Part shown: positions 44,993 to 54,873 of the stretch, one piece after another
Layout: each line of letters opens with the position of its first letter
Position numbering within the stretch: the stretch's first letter is position 1
Assembly: GCF_000279145.1 (NCBI RefSeq)
Contig: NC_018178.1
Span: 62,001-126,000, forward strand
Length of the DNA: 64,000 bases
Source of the DNA: Melioribacter roseus P3M-2
GTDB lineage: Bacteria; Bacteroidota; Ignavibacteria; Ignavibacteriales; Melioribacteraceae
Direction: 5' to 3'
Notes under the pieces: model-generated
Database searches by the model: none
The model's input: only the letters and a program-made list of their open reading frames with translations
What the model was told of the DNA's origin: nothing
Position numbers and translations under genes: made by a program

Positions 44993-47900
44993 TTATCTCA
45001 GCAGAATCATCTTTTTTGTAGAAATAAAATTGCCTGCCAACAATTGATAAAAGTAGATACCGCTTGGTAAATTATCCGCATTGAATTCAATCCTGTAATT
45101 ACCGGGCTCTTTCTGTTCATTAACCAGAGTTGCAACCCGGCGTCCCAATGCGTCATAAACACGCAGCATTACATGTATTCCAGAGGCGCCGGATTTCACG
45201 GTCGCAGGTATTGTATAAGTGATAACCGTAGAAGGATTAAAAGGATTCGGATAATTCTGGTAGAGCAAAAATTCTGCCGGTAATTCCGATACCGTTTCGA
45301 CGGATGTAAGAGGAGTCGATTTAATAATTATTTCATCAAGATTTCCAAAGTCGGAACCGGTGGCAGAGAAACGAATTGTATTGTCATACCCTGAATTCAA
45401 ATTAACCTCGACGCTATCCGTCACATAATTGGTCCAATCTCCCGTGCCTTTCATAGTGAGATTAGTTGCCTGGCCGTTAACGATCAGACTTCCCGTTCTG
45501 TCTGTATTTCCCAATGCATAACGGAATAACAGGGCTCGGGGTCCGCCGCCGAAACCCGGCATATTTGTAAATTCAACGGCGCTGTTACTTGCGTCAAAAT
45601 TCGTGAATGCAGCCCCGTGATACCCCAAATGATTATTTTCCACAAAGACGCTTCCAATCAAATTAGCGTCCTCGGATTGAAACACAAAAGAATCCGCCGG
45701 CGTAATTTGTATTATATCCGTATGAAAAGATTCGGCGTTATTGGTATCGGTAACCGTTAAAGTGTAGTAATAAGTTTTTCCTTTGATTAAATTTTTATCC
45801 ACATACGATGTAAAATTCTTATCAAGCTTGAATTTTACCGGATCAGACATATCGATAGATTCCGACCTGTAAATATTAACATGGGAGATTAAATCAATAT
45901 CGTCATACTTCCAGAGCAGCAAACAAGAATTATTATCGTATCGATACGACACTCCGGCAGGAGCGTCCGGCCTTAACGTGGGCGTTACTGTAATAATGTC
46001 GGATAAATCGGATTTGTTGCCGTCCGTGTCGTACGCTCTCAAAGCATAATAATAAGTTGTATCGTATGTAACATTTGTGTCGAGATATGATGTAACATTG
46101 CCCACGTCAAGCGAATCTAAAAAATCATGAGGCGATTTGCCTTTGTAAAGAATATAGCCGGCAAGATCGGCTTCCACGTTCGAATCCCATTCTATCAACA
46201 CCGTATCACCCAACGAAACGCCTCGCAAATTCATCGGTTTGGACGGCGGTTTTAATCTGTCTGGAATAAGCATACTCTTACCGACAAAAAAACTTGTGTG
46301 AGGCGGTTGGTTATAACCGACGTTCTGCCAGGCAATTGCCAGACGGTATTGCCTGTCGTGCATTAAAGTAACAAGTCTGTAATCGGTTTTAATATTTGTC
46401 GTATAAATTCTTAACGAATTATTGTCGCTCGTACGCCATATAACTTCCTCGCGCCAATCTCCGAATAAATCGGCTTGCAAAGAAGGAGTGGCTTTTGAGC
46501 CGTTGTTCGACGAGCATCCGTTTGCCAAAAGCAAAACCGGATTATTACTGCCGTTGTATTTACGGATATTATTATTATCGAGGAGTTCGCGCTCGAGGTC
46601 GCCATCCCACCAGACAACAAAGTTGGAAGACGGAGGATTCGGTCCTACTTTAAGATTTGTAGCGCTTCTCAATCCGTCGGTTCCTCCCCAGCATTCCATC
46701 CCCTCATACGAGTCGTCCAGATTCGCGGATACGCCTCTTCCGACATCAGCCGGTCCTGTGCCCCAGATTATCTCGCCCGTTTTACCGTCGAGTAATGCGG
46801 AGCCGACTTGCGCATTTTCGTGAATTCCCCAGACTTCCAATCCTGGTCGATTCGGATCGATATCGGAAACGTGCAAAGCGTCGCCGTGACCCAGCCTTGA
46901 ATTCCACAGACCTGTTCCATCGTCGTCGACAGCCATGGCGCCGTATACGATTTCGTCTTTACCGTCGCCGTCCAGATCGGCTACGCTCAAATTATGATTG
47001 CCTTGCCCGGCATAAGCCGGATATCCGTTATTAGTATCGAAAATCCAGCGGGAAGTTAATTGTCCGTCCCGCCAGTCCCAGGCAGCCAGAACGGTGCGCG
47101 TATAATAACCGCGGCACATTACAACGCTCGGACGTTCGCCGTCCAGATAAGCCACGCATGCCAAAAATCGATCGACTCTGTTGCCGTATGAATCTCCCCA
47201 TAAACTGACGTTGCCTCTCGGCGGCAGATAATCCGTCGTTGCCAGAGCCTTGCCTGTCATACCGTCAAAAATCGTAAAGTATTCCGGACCCGACAAAATA
47301 TAACCGCTTGAATTTCTGTAGTCTGCGTTCGGATCTCCAATGACATTGCCTTCTCCGTCGATAGCGCCGTCGGCTGTTTTGCAAGCCAATTCAGCCCGTC
47401 CGTCGCCGTCGAGGTCATAAACCATAAATTGCGTATAATGAGCGCCCGCACGAATGTTCCTTCCCAAATCAATTCGCCAGAGCAGCGTTCCGTCCAATTC
47501 GATACCGTCCAGATATACATTCCCCGTATAACCGCTTTGCGAATTATCCTTTGAATTTGACGGATCCCATTTCAATACAATTTCATATTGTCCGTCTCCG
47601 TCCAGATCGGCTACGCTTGCGTCGTTGGGACTGTACGTATAATCAACTCCGTCCGGAGTTCTTCCGCCCTGAGGGCGTTGGAGCGGAATTGTTTTATAAA
47701 GATTTTCCCACGGCGTAACTTCTTCAGAAGCGTTTAATTCGGTTCCATCTATTACAGAAACAATCTTATACTTATCGTTCAAAGTTCCCGTCGAATCCAC
47801 AAAATTCGTTGACGATTCTACGGGTATATCGTTAATTTTTATGTCCCCTCTGTAGACATTAAACTTTATGCTATCCGGGTCGTCGGCAAGTAATCGCCAC

Positions 47901-48046
47901 CCGATATAAATCCCCCCGTTTTCAGCCGGAACGGCTACGACTCCCCTATCCAGATTTTCGTGTTGAAAAGATTGTCCGATAATGTTAATCGACGCGCCTG
48001 TCAGAACAATATTAACATATAAGATGACCCTCATTAAAAATTTCAT
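44993..48046 (-). CDS. PL11 rhamnogalacturonan lyase with FN3 modules and T9SS sorting domain
   Basis: Cleaves the rhamnose-galacturonate backbone of RG-I by beta-elimination. 1017 residues with signal peptide. Catalytic eight-bladed propeller about 28-610: ENLDRGVVAVPAENGGIYIGWRLL at the start, repeated calcium-binding loops DLDGDGQYEIV, DLDGDGRAELA, DLDGDGKDEIV, and GKSMLIPDRLKPP at its end. Two fibronectin III-like modules (about 612-780) and a carbohydrate-binding-like jelly roll (about 790-925) follow; the T9SS type A tail starts about 935 and ends KKMILLR. Ribosome-binding site GGGAG. Closest known relatives are YesW/YesX-type enzymes. Confidence 0.95.
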   Translation of the reverse strand: MKFLMRVILYVNIVLTGASINIIGQSFQHENLDRGVVAVPAENGGIYIGWRLLADDPDSIKFNVYRGDIKINDIPVESSTNFVDSTGTLNDKYKIVSVIDGTELNASEEVTPWENLYKTIPLQRPQGGRTPDGVDYTYSPNDASVADLDGDGQYEIVLKWDPSNSKDNSQSGYTGNVYLDGIELDGTLLWRIDLGRNIRAGAHYTQFMVYDLDGDGRAELACKTADGAIDGEGNVIGDPNADYRNSSGYILSGPEYFTIFDGMTGKALATTDYLPPRGNVSLWGDSYGNRVDRFLACVAYLDGERPSVVMCRGYYTRTVLAAWDWRDGQLTSRWIFDTNNGYPAYAGQGNHNLSVADLDGDGKDEIVYGAMAVDDDGTGLWNSRLGHGDALHVSDIDPNRPGLEVWGIHENAQVGSALLDGKTGEIIWGTGPADVGRGVSANLDDSYEGMECWGGTDGLRSATNLKVGPNPPSSNFVVWWDGDLERELLDNNNIRKYNGSNNPVLLLANGCSSNNGSKATPSLQADLFGDWREEVIWRTSDNNSLRIYTTNIKTDYRLVTLMHDRQYRLAIAWQNVGYNQPPHTSFFVGKSMLIPDRLKPPSKPMNLRGVSLGDTVLIEWDSNVEADLAGYILYKGKSPHDFLDSLDVGNVTSYLDTNVTYDTTYYYALRAYDTDGNKSDLSDIITVTPTLRPDAPAGVSYRYDNNSCLLLWKYDDIDLISHVNIYRSESIDMSDPVKFKLDKNFTSYVDKNLIKGKTYYYTLTVTDTNNAESFHTDIIQITPADSFVFQSEDANLIGSVFVENNHLGYHGAAFTNFDASNSAVEFTNMPGFGGGPRALLFRYALGNTDRTGSLIVNGQATNLTMKGTGDWTNYVTDSVEVNLNSGYDNTIRFSATGSDFGNLDEIIIKSTPLTSVETVSELPAEFLLYQNYPNPFNPSTVITYTIPATVKSGASGIHVMLRVYDALGRRVATLVNEQKEPGNYRIEFNADNLPSGIYFYQLLAGNFISTKKMILLR

Positions 48047-48252
48047 TTACATTCTCCCGCTAACTTTTTACAAATTGATACATCCGATTTGCTTACAGAA
48101 TTAGTTGAGTAATGATACTGGAAAACTCAAGAAGATTAGCTTTTCCAAAATAAGTAGTAATATCGTTAGTTAATATTTAGAAGATTCACAGCTATGATGT
48201 TGAAAGATTTTTTTCAATTGAGTTTATAAGTATTCACCCGGTTTTAATATAA

Positions 48253-48286
48253 TTAGTGGTCAATCCGAAATTAGATTGACCACTAA
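48253..48286 (-). other. Strong intergenic hairpin behind the T9SS beta-helix gene
   Basis: Perfect 13-bp inverted repeat TTAGTGGTCAATC / GATTGACCACTAA with an eight-base loop, in the 268-base gap between the 48315 stop and PL11. Only a weakly T-rich stretch follows on the minus strand. Possible terminator or mRNA 3'-end stabiliser. Confidence 0.55.
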
Positions 48287-48314
48287 TCCAATAAGTAAAA
48301 GAAAACGAGCTACA

Positions 48315-50039
48315 TTATTTCAGAAGCATCATTTTCTTGGAGGCAACAAAGTTTTTGCCGTTTACGCCTTTAGCGGCAATAGTATAGATATAAATACCGC
48401 TGCTAAGATTGGAGGCGTTGAAATGGAGTGAATGGTTACCGGCCGAAAGCGCTTTTTCGGTCATTTCGAATACTTTTTGACCCAATACATTGTAAACGGT
48501 CATGGTAACAACGGATTGTTCCGGAAGACCAAAGCGAATAGTAGTCGTGGGATTGAAGGGATTAGGATAGTTATTGCCAAGATAATAATCGTTGGGGACA
48601 TTATTATCGTACTGTTCAACCGAGACAAGATTATCCTTCGTTATAAAAGCGGAAAGACTGTCGCCGGGAATATAAACATATTTAGCGTTAGTCATCGAGT
48701 CTCTCAAAGCTGCAAGATATTGATCGCGGTTTGCAAGGTAGATGGCTTTTTTATCCGGGAACCAGTTCAAGTCTCCAAGCGGAAGTCCGTCAGTGCCGCC
48801 AGTAAGCAAAGTATCGTTTTGATAACTCAAGTCGAATTTCGGAGGCCAATTCAGTATAGGTTGTCCGTCGGCGTCATAATCCACAACCAATTCCACTCGC
48901 CAGTCTGGCCAAGTACTCTCTTTCAGCCAATAGTATTTGTCCCAGGCTAACATGCCTTCGAGATTGCTTGTGTTATTAACGAACATAGGATCAAACTGCC
49001 AATAATTTTTTCCGACTGTAAAGTTATCGTCTTCTGTTATTGTAGTATCTACGCCTTTAGGCCACAAGTAACACATGATAACTTTATCGGAATCGTTTTC
49101 AAAATTAGGATTAATTACGCTATCCCAAAATTCGGGGAAAGCCGGGTCGAGATAGAAAGCGTTCATACCCTGATAGAGTGAAATGGAATCGAGTTTTTCA
49201 GCTATTTCATAATGATGATCCCACGTTGTAAAAGGAGCTTCATAGTGGTTTGTTCTCAATGTGCGTCCTCTGTAGCTCCAATTGTAATAGATGTTGTTTG
49301 CCTGCAGAGCTTCGTACCAGTGTAATTCGTGTCCGTTCACCTGCATATTGAGATAAGTGTTGTGAACTTCAATTTCTTTGGATGTGAAGAAATTGCCGCC
49401 GTTTCCAAACAACCGTCCGGAATTGATAGATGTGTTATTTTCAAAAATAAAGTTTTCAACGCCCGCGTCGATACGCAGCAGCATACCGTTGAACGGCGAA
49501 CTGGCTTTACGAACCATATTGATAAAAAGACAGTTTGTAACGCTGATAGTATCGGCATAAGCCTGATTTCTCAGAGTAAACCATTTGATTTCGCCAAAAG
49601 CGCAATTGTCATAAATTATCTTATGTCCGCCCTGATTGACAATGAAAGCGCCTACAAGTTCACCGTTGGAAAGATTTCCGTCAACAATTACATTTTTAAT
49701 AGTAACGCTTCCCCCCGCTTTAATATGGATCATATCCCTTGCGGAACCGTCAGCGGCGGGAATTTGCAGGAAGACAGGCGGCGCGGTTTGATTTTTGATC
49801 CAGGTATTATCCGGTCCTAATATGACGAGGTCAAAATCGACATCCAGAGTGCCGTCGAAAGCATAGATTTGACCGCTCTCCGCCAAATAGACTGTTTTTG
49901 CAGGATCGTGAGATCCGTCGGCGAGAGTATCTGCTGCAATTTGCACATTTACGAACTGATTCGGGTCCAGTACCGTTTGAGCAGACAGATACGAAACAAA
50001 TACAAAAAAGACCATAAAAGGTAAGACTAACCTTTTCAT
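48315..50039 (-). CDS. T9SS-exported beta-helix-like surface protein
   Basis: 574-residue exported protein, signal peptide about 1-20. Residues about 90-290 have short strand-turn repeats with Asn-rich turns (VTIKNVIVDGNLSNGELVG, YDNCAFGEIKWFTLRNQAY, FIFENNTSINSGRLFGNGG) as in right-handed beta-helix polysaccharide-binding or lyase proteins; no catalytic set is identifiable. T9SS type A tail from about 490 (NYPNPFNPTTTIRF, ending KKMMLLK). Very strong AGGAGG ribosome-binding site. It directly follows the TonB-dependent receptor, the place where a SusD-like protein would be expected, so a surface glycan-capture role is conceivable. Confidence 0.7.
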   Translation of the reverse strand: MKRLVLPFMVFFVFVSYLSAQTVLDPNQFVNVQIAADTLADGSHDPAKTVYLAESGQIYAFDGTLDVDFDLVILGPDNTWIKNQTAPPVFLQIPAADGSARDMIHIKAGGSVTIKNVIVDGNLSNGELVGAFIVNQGGHKIIYDNCAFGEIKWFTLRNQAYADTISVTNCLFINMVRKASSPFNGMLLRIDAGVENFIFENNTSINSGRLFGNGGNFFTSKEIEVHNTYLNMQVNGHELHWYEALQANNIYYNWSYRGRTLRTNHYEAPFTTWDHHYEIAEKLDSISLYQGMNAFYLDPAFPEFWDSVINPNFENDSDKVIMCYLWPKGVDTTITEDDNFTVGKNYWQFDPMFVNNTSNLEGMLAWDKYYWLKESTWPDWRVELVVDYDADGQPILNWPPKFDLSYQNDTLLTGGTDGLPLGDLNWFPDKKAIYLANRDQYLAALRDSMTNAKYVYIPGDSLSAFITKDNLVSVEQYDNNVPNDYYLGNNYPNPFNPTTTIRFGLPEQSVVTMTVYNVLGQKVFEMTEKALSAGNHSLHFNASNLSSGIYIYTIAAKGVNGKNFVASKKMMLLK

Positions 50040-50100
50040 AGATTCCTCCTAGTTTTATTATGGATTAAATTAATGGGGAATATTGGTAGTGTTTTTAATT

Positions 50101-50118
50101 GAGCGGTTAAAAAATTAT
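50101..50118 (-). promoter_or_regulatory. 18-bp motif shared with the rhaB upstream region
   Basis: Minus strand ATAATTTTTTAACCGCTC, exactly 61 bases before the ATG of the T9SS beta-helix gene. The same motif (17 of 18 bases) occurs at 54715-54732, exactly 61 bases before the rhaB ATG. Possible promoter -7/start region or operator. Confidence 0.4.
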
Positions 50119-50157
50119 CACCTCCTTGGTACCTGCTAATAAAAATCATATTATTGG

Positions 50158-53118
50158 TCAGAATGAGTATCGGACGCCCAGGTCTGCGGTTGTACCGTAA
50201 TATTCTACACCGGACAGTTTTTCAAGAACGCTTACAAATTGGCGGTCCGGTCTGTTTGTAATGTTATTAATATTCAGATATACTTGCAGACCTTTGAGCC
50301 ATGGTAATTTCTGATATGCCGTAAAGTCCCATCTTGAATAAGGAGCGGTATACGAGTCAAGTTCCTGATAAACGGTGTGCGCGCTTCTTAAAACGTTGTC
50401 TGTGTACTGGAATGATAATCTTGCCGAAAAATCTCCTATATCATAACCGATTGTTAAGTTCAATATATCATTCGGCTGATTTATTAATCTTCCGGAGCGA
50501 GTTGTATCTATATAAGTATACTTTTTAAAGATGCCGCTTCCGATTGCGACGCTTTTGAAGTAAGGATAACGCGTTTCGGAGTTGATGTGGGTATAATTAA
50601 TATTCAGTACGAGCCCTTTTAAGAACGAAGGCAGGAACCAGAAATGCGTTTGCCAATCGAGCTCGATTCCGCGTACGTACGATTTTTCTTCAAGATTTGT
50701 CCAGGTGTAAACAGTAGTTCTCTGATTCGGAGTCAGAGGATATCTGTAATTGATTTTCGAAGCGTCTTTGGTAAAATAAGTAATCGGCACGATTAAATTC
50801 TCTATTTCTTTATAAAATAACCCGGCCGTAAAGAGTCCGATATAATTATCATAAACGGAAACATATACGTCATAATTTTGAGTAATGGCGGTTTTGAGGT
50901 AAGGATTACCCATACGCAAAACAGGGTCGCCGTAAGTGTCGATAAAGAGATAAGGAGAAACGGCTCTGTAGTCTGGATAAATTATACTTTTTGTGCTTGC
51001 CAAACGGATATCGAGCCAATTGGCCGGTTTTATGCGAAGTAATATCTGAGGAAACCAGTTATCGTCTTTTGTGGAATCCCAATGCACTTCTTTATAATCA
51101 TAATAGTATTCCCCCGGGGTAGTCAAGCGACCAAATACATAGGTCGAATCGGCAGTGTAATCGAAGCCAAATTTTTCGTATCTCAATCCCGGCGTCAAAG
51201 TAATAAATTTCCCGATTTTCATTTCTGTCATAAGATAAAAAGCGTAAAAATTCCTCGTATAATTATAATCGTACTGAGTAGATCCGAGCGGGTCGGGCAA
51301 ATAGTAACCGTATTCTTTTGCAATGTCGGCTAAACGATGCATTTTCCAGATCGATACTTTATTGTAGAATACATTGCTGCCGATCCCTTCTTCGCCGGAC
51401 AGGAAATCGCCGATATCGTAATCCGGATCGGCAAACAGCGAAGCCTTGAGACCGTTATCTTCTTTTGTAATGCCAAGGTCAGTCCACGCTACGTCACGCA
51501 GCAAAGTATTGAAATCCAATGCAAGACCGCCGCGATCGACATCAATATACCAAGCCGTTTCATCATTTTTACGAGTGTTTCTTTCGTACTTTCCGCCTAA
51601 TTTCAGATCGCCGGAAATATAACTGAAAAAGTTATACGGAATTTTCACGTTAAAGATTGCAGACTGAGCTGTTTCGTCGATATCACGTTTAAGAGTATTC
51701 ACGTTATTTACAATTTTATCCTGTCCCAGAACCTGTAAGTGATTCAGCAAAACGCTGGGCGAAACCTGATTTTCTTTGCCGGCAATAACGGAATCGGGAA
51801 CCCATCCCTGAACGCCGCCGGATCTTGTCCTCATATCGAGCGTTAAATCGCCCGGGTGACGCTGAGTCGTAATGGAATTCGAAATGGAGAAATCCATATT
51901 TACATTATAGAATTCAAACTCGCCTTGCAATGCGTTGCTTATTACCGTATTTGTAAATTCTCTGTCTGTGGCATAACCTCTCCAATCGTACGACGTTGTA
52001 AAATAGTTTCTTTGTTGTATTTGATGTTCTTTCAGACTTCCGATAAAATTATTTAACAACAATGTTCCGTTCGAAAACTGATAATCGAATACCAAACTGC
52101 CGCCGTATCTTTTTCTGTCTCTAACGTCGTCATAGATATTGACGTCGTTAAGCAATGTAGGAATAAGTCCTTCGTTTGTTATCGATTCGACATTTGTGGT
52201 ATAAGAAGCGCTTAAGCGGTCTGAATTCCTGTTATAATTGTCGATATAAACAGAGAGCTGAATACCCAGTTTATTATCGAATACCCGATTGCTTACGAGA
52301 GCCGCCAGGCGATAATTTCCGTAAGGATTATCATTTGCAAGCGACGCGTATCCTCCCTGCGCCGAGAAATTAGTATGCAATCCTTCGCGGGCTTTACTGA
52401 TTCTAAGATTCACGGTGCCGCCGACGGCGTCGGCGTCCATATCGGCCGTGAGCACTTTTGTAACTTCAATGCCCGAGAGAATATTGGGCGCGATCATATT
52501 TAAGTCGACGCTGCGGTTTTCACGGTCTGTCGATTGAAGTCGCACGCCGTTTACCATCATAACGTTGTATTGAGGCGACAAGCCGCGGATTGTAACCTTT
52601 TGACCTTCGCCGCCGCTGCGAATCAGCGATATACCGGGCAAACGAGCTACCGATTCTGCGGCATTGACATCCGGGATGTCTTTGATGCGATCGGAAGAAA
52701 CAATGTTCTTAATAGTATTTGCAGATAACTGCTGGTTAATCGCCTCCATCTGCCCTTCCGCCTGAGCGGTAATTACAACTTCGCCAGTTTCAAGAGCTAC
52801 GTATTCGAGCTCAACATCCACCTCAATAGTCTTACCTGCAACTACTGTTACCGGAATTCTCTCGTCCTTGTAACCGAGATATTTAACAACCATGGTATAA
52901 TTTCCGGGCGGTATGCTTCTGATGTAATATTCGCCTTCAAACGAAGCGGCTGCTCCGATACTCGTGCCTTCCAATAATACATTCGCGCCGGGCAGAACTT
53001 CTCCTGTCTCTTTATCCAGAACTTTGCCTCGTATTCTACCCGAGCCTTGAGCCTGAATAAAACCCGCCACAAACAAAATCAGTATCATGCACTTGAGCAT
53101 TATCTTACTTACTTTCAT
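50158..53118 (-). CDS. TonB-dependent outer-membrane receptor
   Basis: Outer-membrane importer of 986 residues. Signal peptide about 1-23; carboxypeptidase-regulatory-like domain about 26-115 (GRIRGKVLDKETGEVLPGANVLLEG); plug domain about 120-240 (VTIRGLSPQYNVMMVNGVRLQS, then DMDADAVGGTVNLR); 22-stranded barrel ending in RYSF with a C-terminal aromatic residue. The plug pattern resembles the Xanthomonas/Caulobacter-type receptors more than SusC, and no SusD gene is present. Likely imports pectin oligosaccharides, by context. GGGAG ribosome-binding site; 53 bases after rhaB. Confidence 0.92.
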   Translation of the reverse strand: MKVSKIMLKCMILILFVAGFIQAQGSGRIRGKVLDKETGEVLPGANVLLEGTSIGAAASFEGEYYIRSIPPGNYTMVVKYLGYKDERIPVTVVAGKTIEVDVELEYVALETGEVVITAQAEGQMEAINQQLSANTIKNIVSSDRIKDIPDVNAAESVARLPGISLIRSGGEGQKVTIRGLSPQYNVMMVNGVRLQSTDRENRSVDLNMIAPNILSGIEVTKVLTADMDADAVGGTVNLRISKAREGLHTNFSAQGGYASLANDNPYGNYRLAALVSNRVFDNKLGIQLSVYIDNYNRNSDRLSASYTTNVESITNEGLIPTLLNDVNIYDDVRDRKRYGGSLVFDYQFSNGTLLLNNFIGSLKEHQIQQRNYFTTSYDWRGYATDREFTNTVISNALQGEFEFYNVNMDFSISNSITTQRHPGDLTLDMRTRSGGVQGWVPDSVIAGKENQVSPSVLLNHLQVLGQDKIVNNVNTLKRDIDETAQSAIFNVKIPYNFFSYISGDLKLGGKYERNTRKNDETAWYIDVDRGGLALDFNTLLRDVAWTDLGITKEDNGLKASLFADPDYDIGDFLSGEEGIGSNVFYNKVSIWKMHRLADIAKEYGYYLPDPLGSTQYDYNYTRNFYAFYLMTEMKIGKFITLTPGLRYEKFGFDYTADSTYVFGRLTTPGEYYYDYKEVHWDSTKDDNWFPQILLRIKPANWLDIRLASTKSIIYPDYRAVSPYLFIDTYGDPVLRMGNPYLKTAITQNYDVYVSVYDNYIGLFTAGLFYKEIENLIVPITYFTKDASKINYRYPLTPNQRTTVYTWTNLEEKSYVRGIELDWQTHFWFLPSFLKGLVLNINYTHINSETRYPYFKSVAIGSGIFKKYTYIDTTRSGRLINQPNDILNLTIGYDIGDFSARLSFQYTDNVLRSAHTVYQELDSYTAPYSRWDFTAYQKLPWLKGLQVYLNINNITNRPDRQFVSVLEKLSGVEYYGTTADLGVRYSF

Positions 53119-53171
53119 AACTTAACTCCCTTTTTATTAGAGAATTATTAATTATATACTTAATTGATTTT

Positions 53172-54653
53172 TCATCTCAGAATTTTATTATATCGTCCTG
53201 TATTTTCGTCAAAATAATTTTTATTCTTCGGTAAATAAGTTTTCAAATCACAGGAATTGCCTACGATTTTTCTCCACTCATTAAGATTCTCAACAATTCC
53301 TTTGGAGATTGCCTGGACGCCAATATTGCCCAGCACGGCTCCTTCGACGGGTCCCGCAACAACTTCGCATCCCGTAGCGTCTGCGGTTAACTGGGTAAGC
53401 AGTTCGTTCTGAATACCACCGCCCACAACGTGAAGGCGTTCTATTTTTTTCCCGACGACCGATTCGATTTTTCTCAACGTATCCCGATAACTATACGCAA
53501 GGCTTTCGATAATAACCCTTATAACGAATCCCATATCATTATCATGCTTTTGTCCGGTCTCTTTTAAGAAAGCAATTATTTTTTCGGGCATATTGCCTGC
53601 TTTTAAAAATCTCGCATCCGAAAGGTCGACCCAAGCGCCCGAGGCGCCGTATTTTTCCGCTTTGTCGGTTAACTCTGCATATGCAAATTCCTTCTCTTCT
53701 TTTTCATCCCAGTAACGTTTGCATTCCTGGATAGGCCAAAGTCCCAGTATATTTTTCAGAAATCTAATCGTATTATTAAAGCCGCCTTCGTTTGTAAAAT
53801 TATTACCGAGAGCTTCTTCGCTTAAAACCGGTCGATCGAGTTCTACTCCCATTAAAGACCATGTGCCGGAACTTAAGTAAGCCCAGTTGCCTCCCTGCGC
53901 GGGAACGCCTACGACGGCTGAAGCGGTATCGTGACAAGCAGTGGCAATGACCGATATGTCCGGATCCAATTGAGTTAATCGAGCCGTCGATGATGAGATT
54001 GGTCCCAACACTTTTCCGGGTTCGATGAGTTCGGGGAAAATACTCTTCTTAAATCCCAGCGCTTCCGTAATTTCCCAGCTCCAATTTCTCGTAGAAGGAT
54101 TCACAAGTCCGGAAGTGGACGCAATAGTATATTCCGACACTTTTCTCCCGGTGAGCAAAAAGTTCAGGAAATCAGGTATCATTAGAATTTTATCGGCGAC
54201 ATTCAAAAGGTTGGTTTTTCTTTTCTGTTCGGACAATAATTGATAAATGGTGTTAATTTGAACGAATTGTATGCCTGTCGATTTATAAATTTTTTCTTTG
54301 GGTATAATCTTGAATGTCTCTTCCATCATATTATCCGTACGATCGTCCCTGTAATGATAGGGATATCCGAGGAGCCTGTTCTCGGAATCAAGCAACACAT
54401 AATCCACGCCCCAGGTATCGATGCCGATTCCGTCGAAATGATTCCCGAATTCTTTCTTTGCCCTTTTCAGTCCTTCGATAATTTCTTCGTAGATTACCAA
54501 AATATCCCAATGAAATCCGTAATCGTATTTTATTGACGGAGTTCTAAAGCGATGCGTTTCGTAGAGAGATACTTTTTGATTGTTCAGCAGACCCACCATA
54601 CACCTGCCGCTTTCGGCTCCCAGGTCGAATGCTATAAATTTTTTTTCATCCAT
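53172..54653 (-). CDS. rhaB: Rhamnulokinase
   Basis: FGGY-family kinase that phosphorylates L-rhamnulose to L-rhamnulose-1-phosphate. 493 residues; two actin-like domains. RhaB features: FDLGAESGRCMVG, IGIDTWGVDYVLLD, YHYRDDRTD, STGIQFVQINTIYQL, CHDTASAVVGVPA, and LHVVGGGIQNELL. It joins the rha pathway (isomerase, transporter and mutarotase at 19.8-22.5 kb) to the aldolase in the microcompartment operon. The upstream 220-base region carries the shared 18-bp motif. Confidence 0.96.
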   Translation of the reverse strand: MDEKKFIAFDLGAESGRCMVGLLNNQKVSLYETHRFRTPSIKYDYGFHWDILVIYEEIIEGLKRAKKEFGNHFDGIGIDTWGVDYVLLDSENRLLGYPYHYRDDRTDNMMEETFKIIPKEKIYKSTGIQFVQINTIYQLLSEQKRKTNLLNVADKILMIPDFLNFLLTGRKVSEYTIASTSGLVNPSTRNWSWEITEALGFKKSIFPELIEPGKVLGPISSSTARLTQLDPDISVIATACHDTASAVVGVPAQGGNWAYLSSGTWSLMGVELDRPVLSEEALGNNFTNEGGFNNTIRFLKNILGLWPIQECKRYWDEKEEKEFAYAELTDKAEKYGASGAWVDLSDARFLKAGNMPEKIIAFLKETGQKHDNDMGFVIRVIIESLAYSYRDTLRKIESVVGKKIERLHVVGGGIQNELLTQLTADATGCEVVAGPVEGAVLGNIGVQAISKGIVENLNEWRKIVGNSCDLKTYLPKNKNYFDENTGRYNKILR

Positions 54654-54714
54654 AATTAACCCGTGATTATGATTTGTTTAATGATTGATATACTCTGGTT
54701 GTGTACAAGAAGAG

Positions 54715-54732
54715 GAGCGGTTAAAAATTTAT
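54715..54732 (-). promoter_or_regulatory. 18-bp motif upstream of rhaB
   Basis: Minus strand ATAAATTTTTAACCGCTC, 61 bases before the rhaB start, nearly identical to the element at 50101-50118 at the same distance. No TTG box lies 19-21 bases upstream, so if this is a promoter it may be activator-dependent. Confidence 0.4.
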
Positions 54733-54873
54733 AGAGTAAAAGGGGAATTAATCTATCGCTGTAAGAACAAAATGAATTTATATTGTAATCTATTATCTGT
54801 CTTCTGATAAACCGCAGGAGATGAGAAAGGGGGAAGAGAATAATCTCAAGAGATAACGCCCTGTCATTATAAC

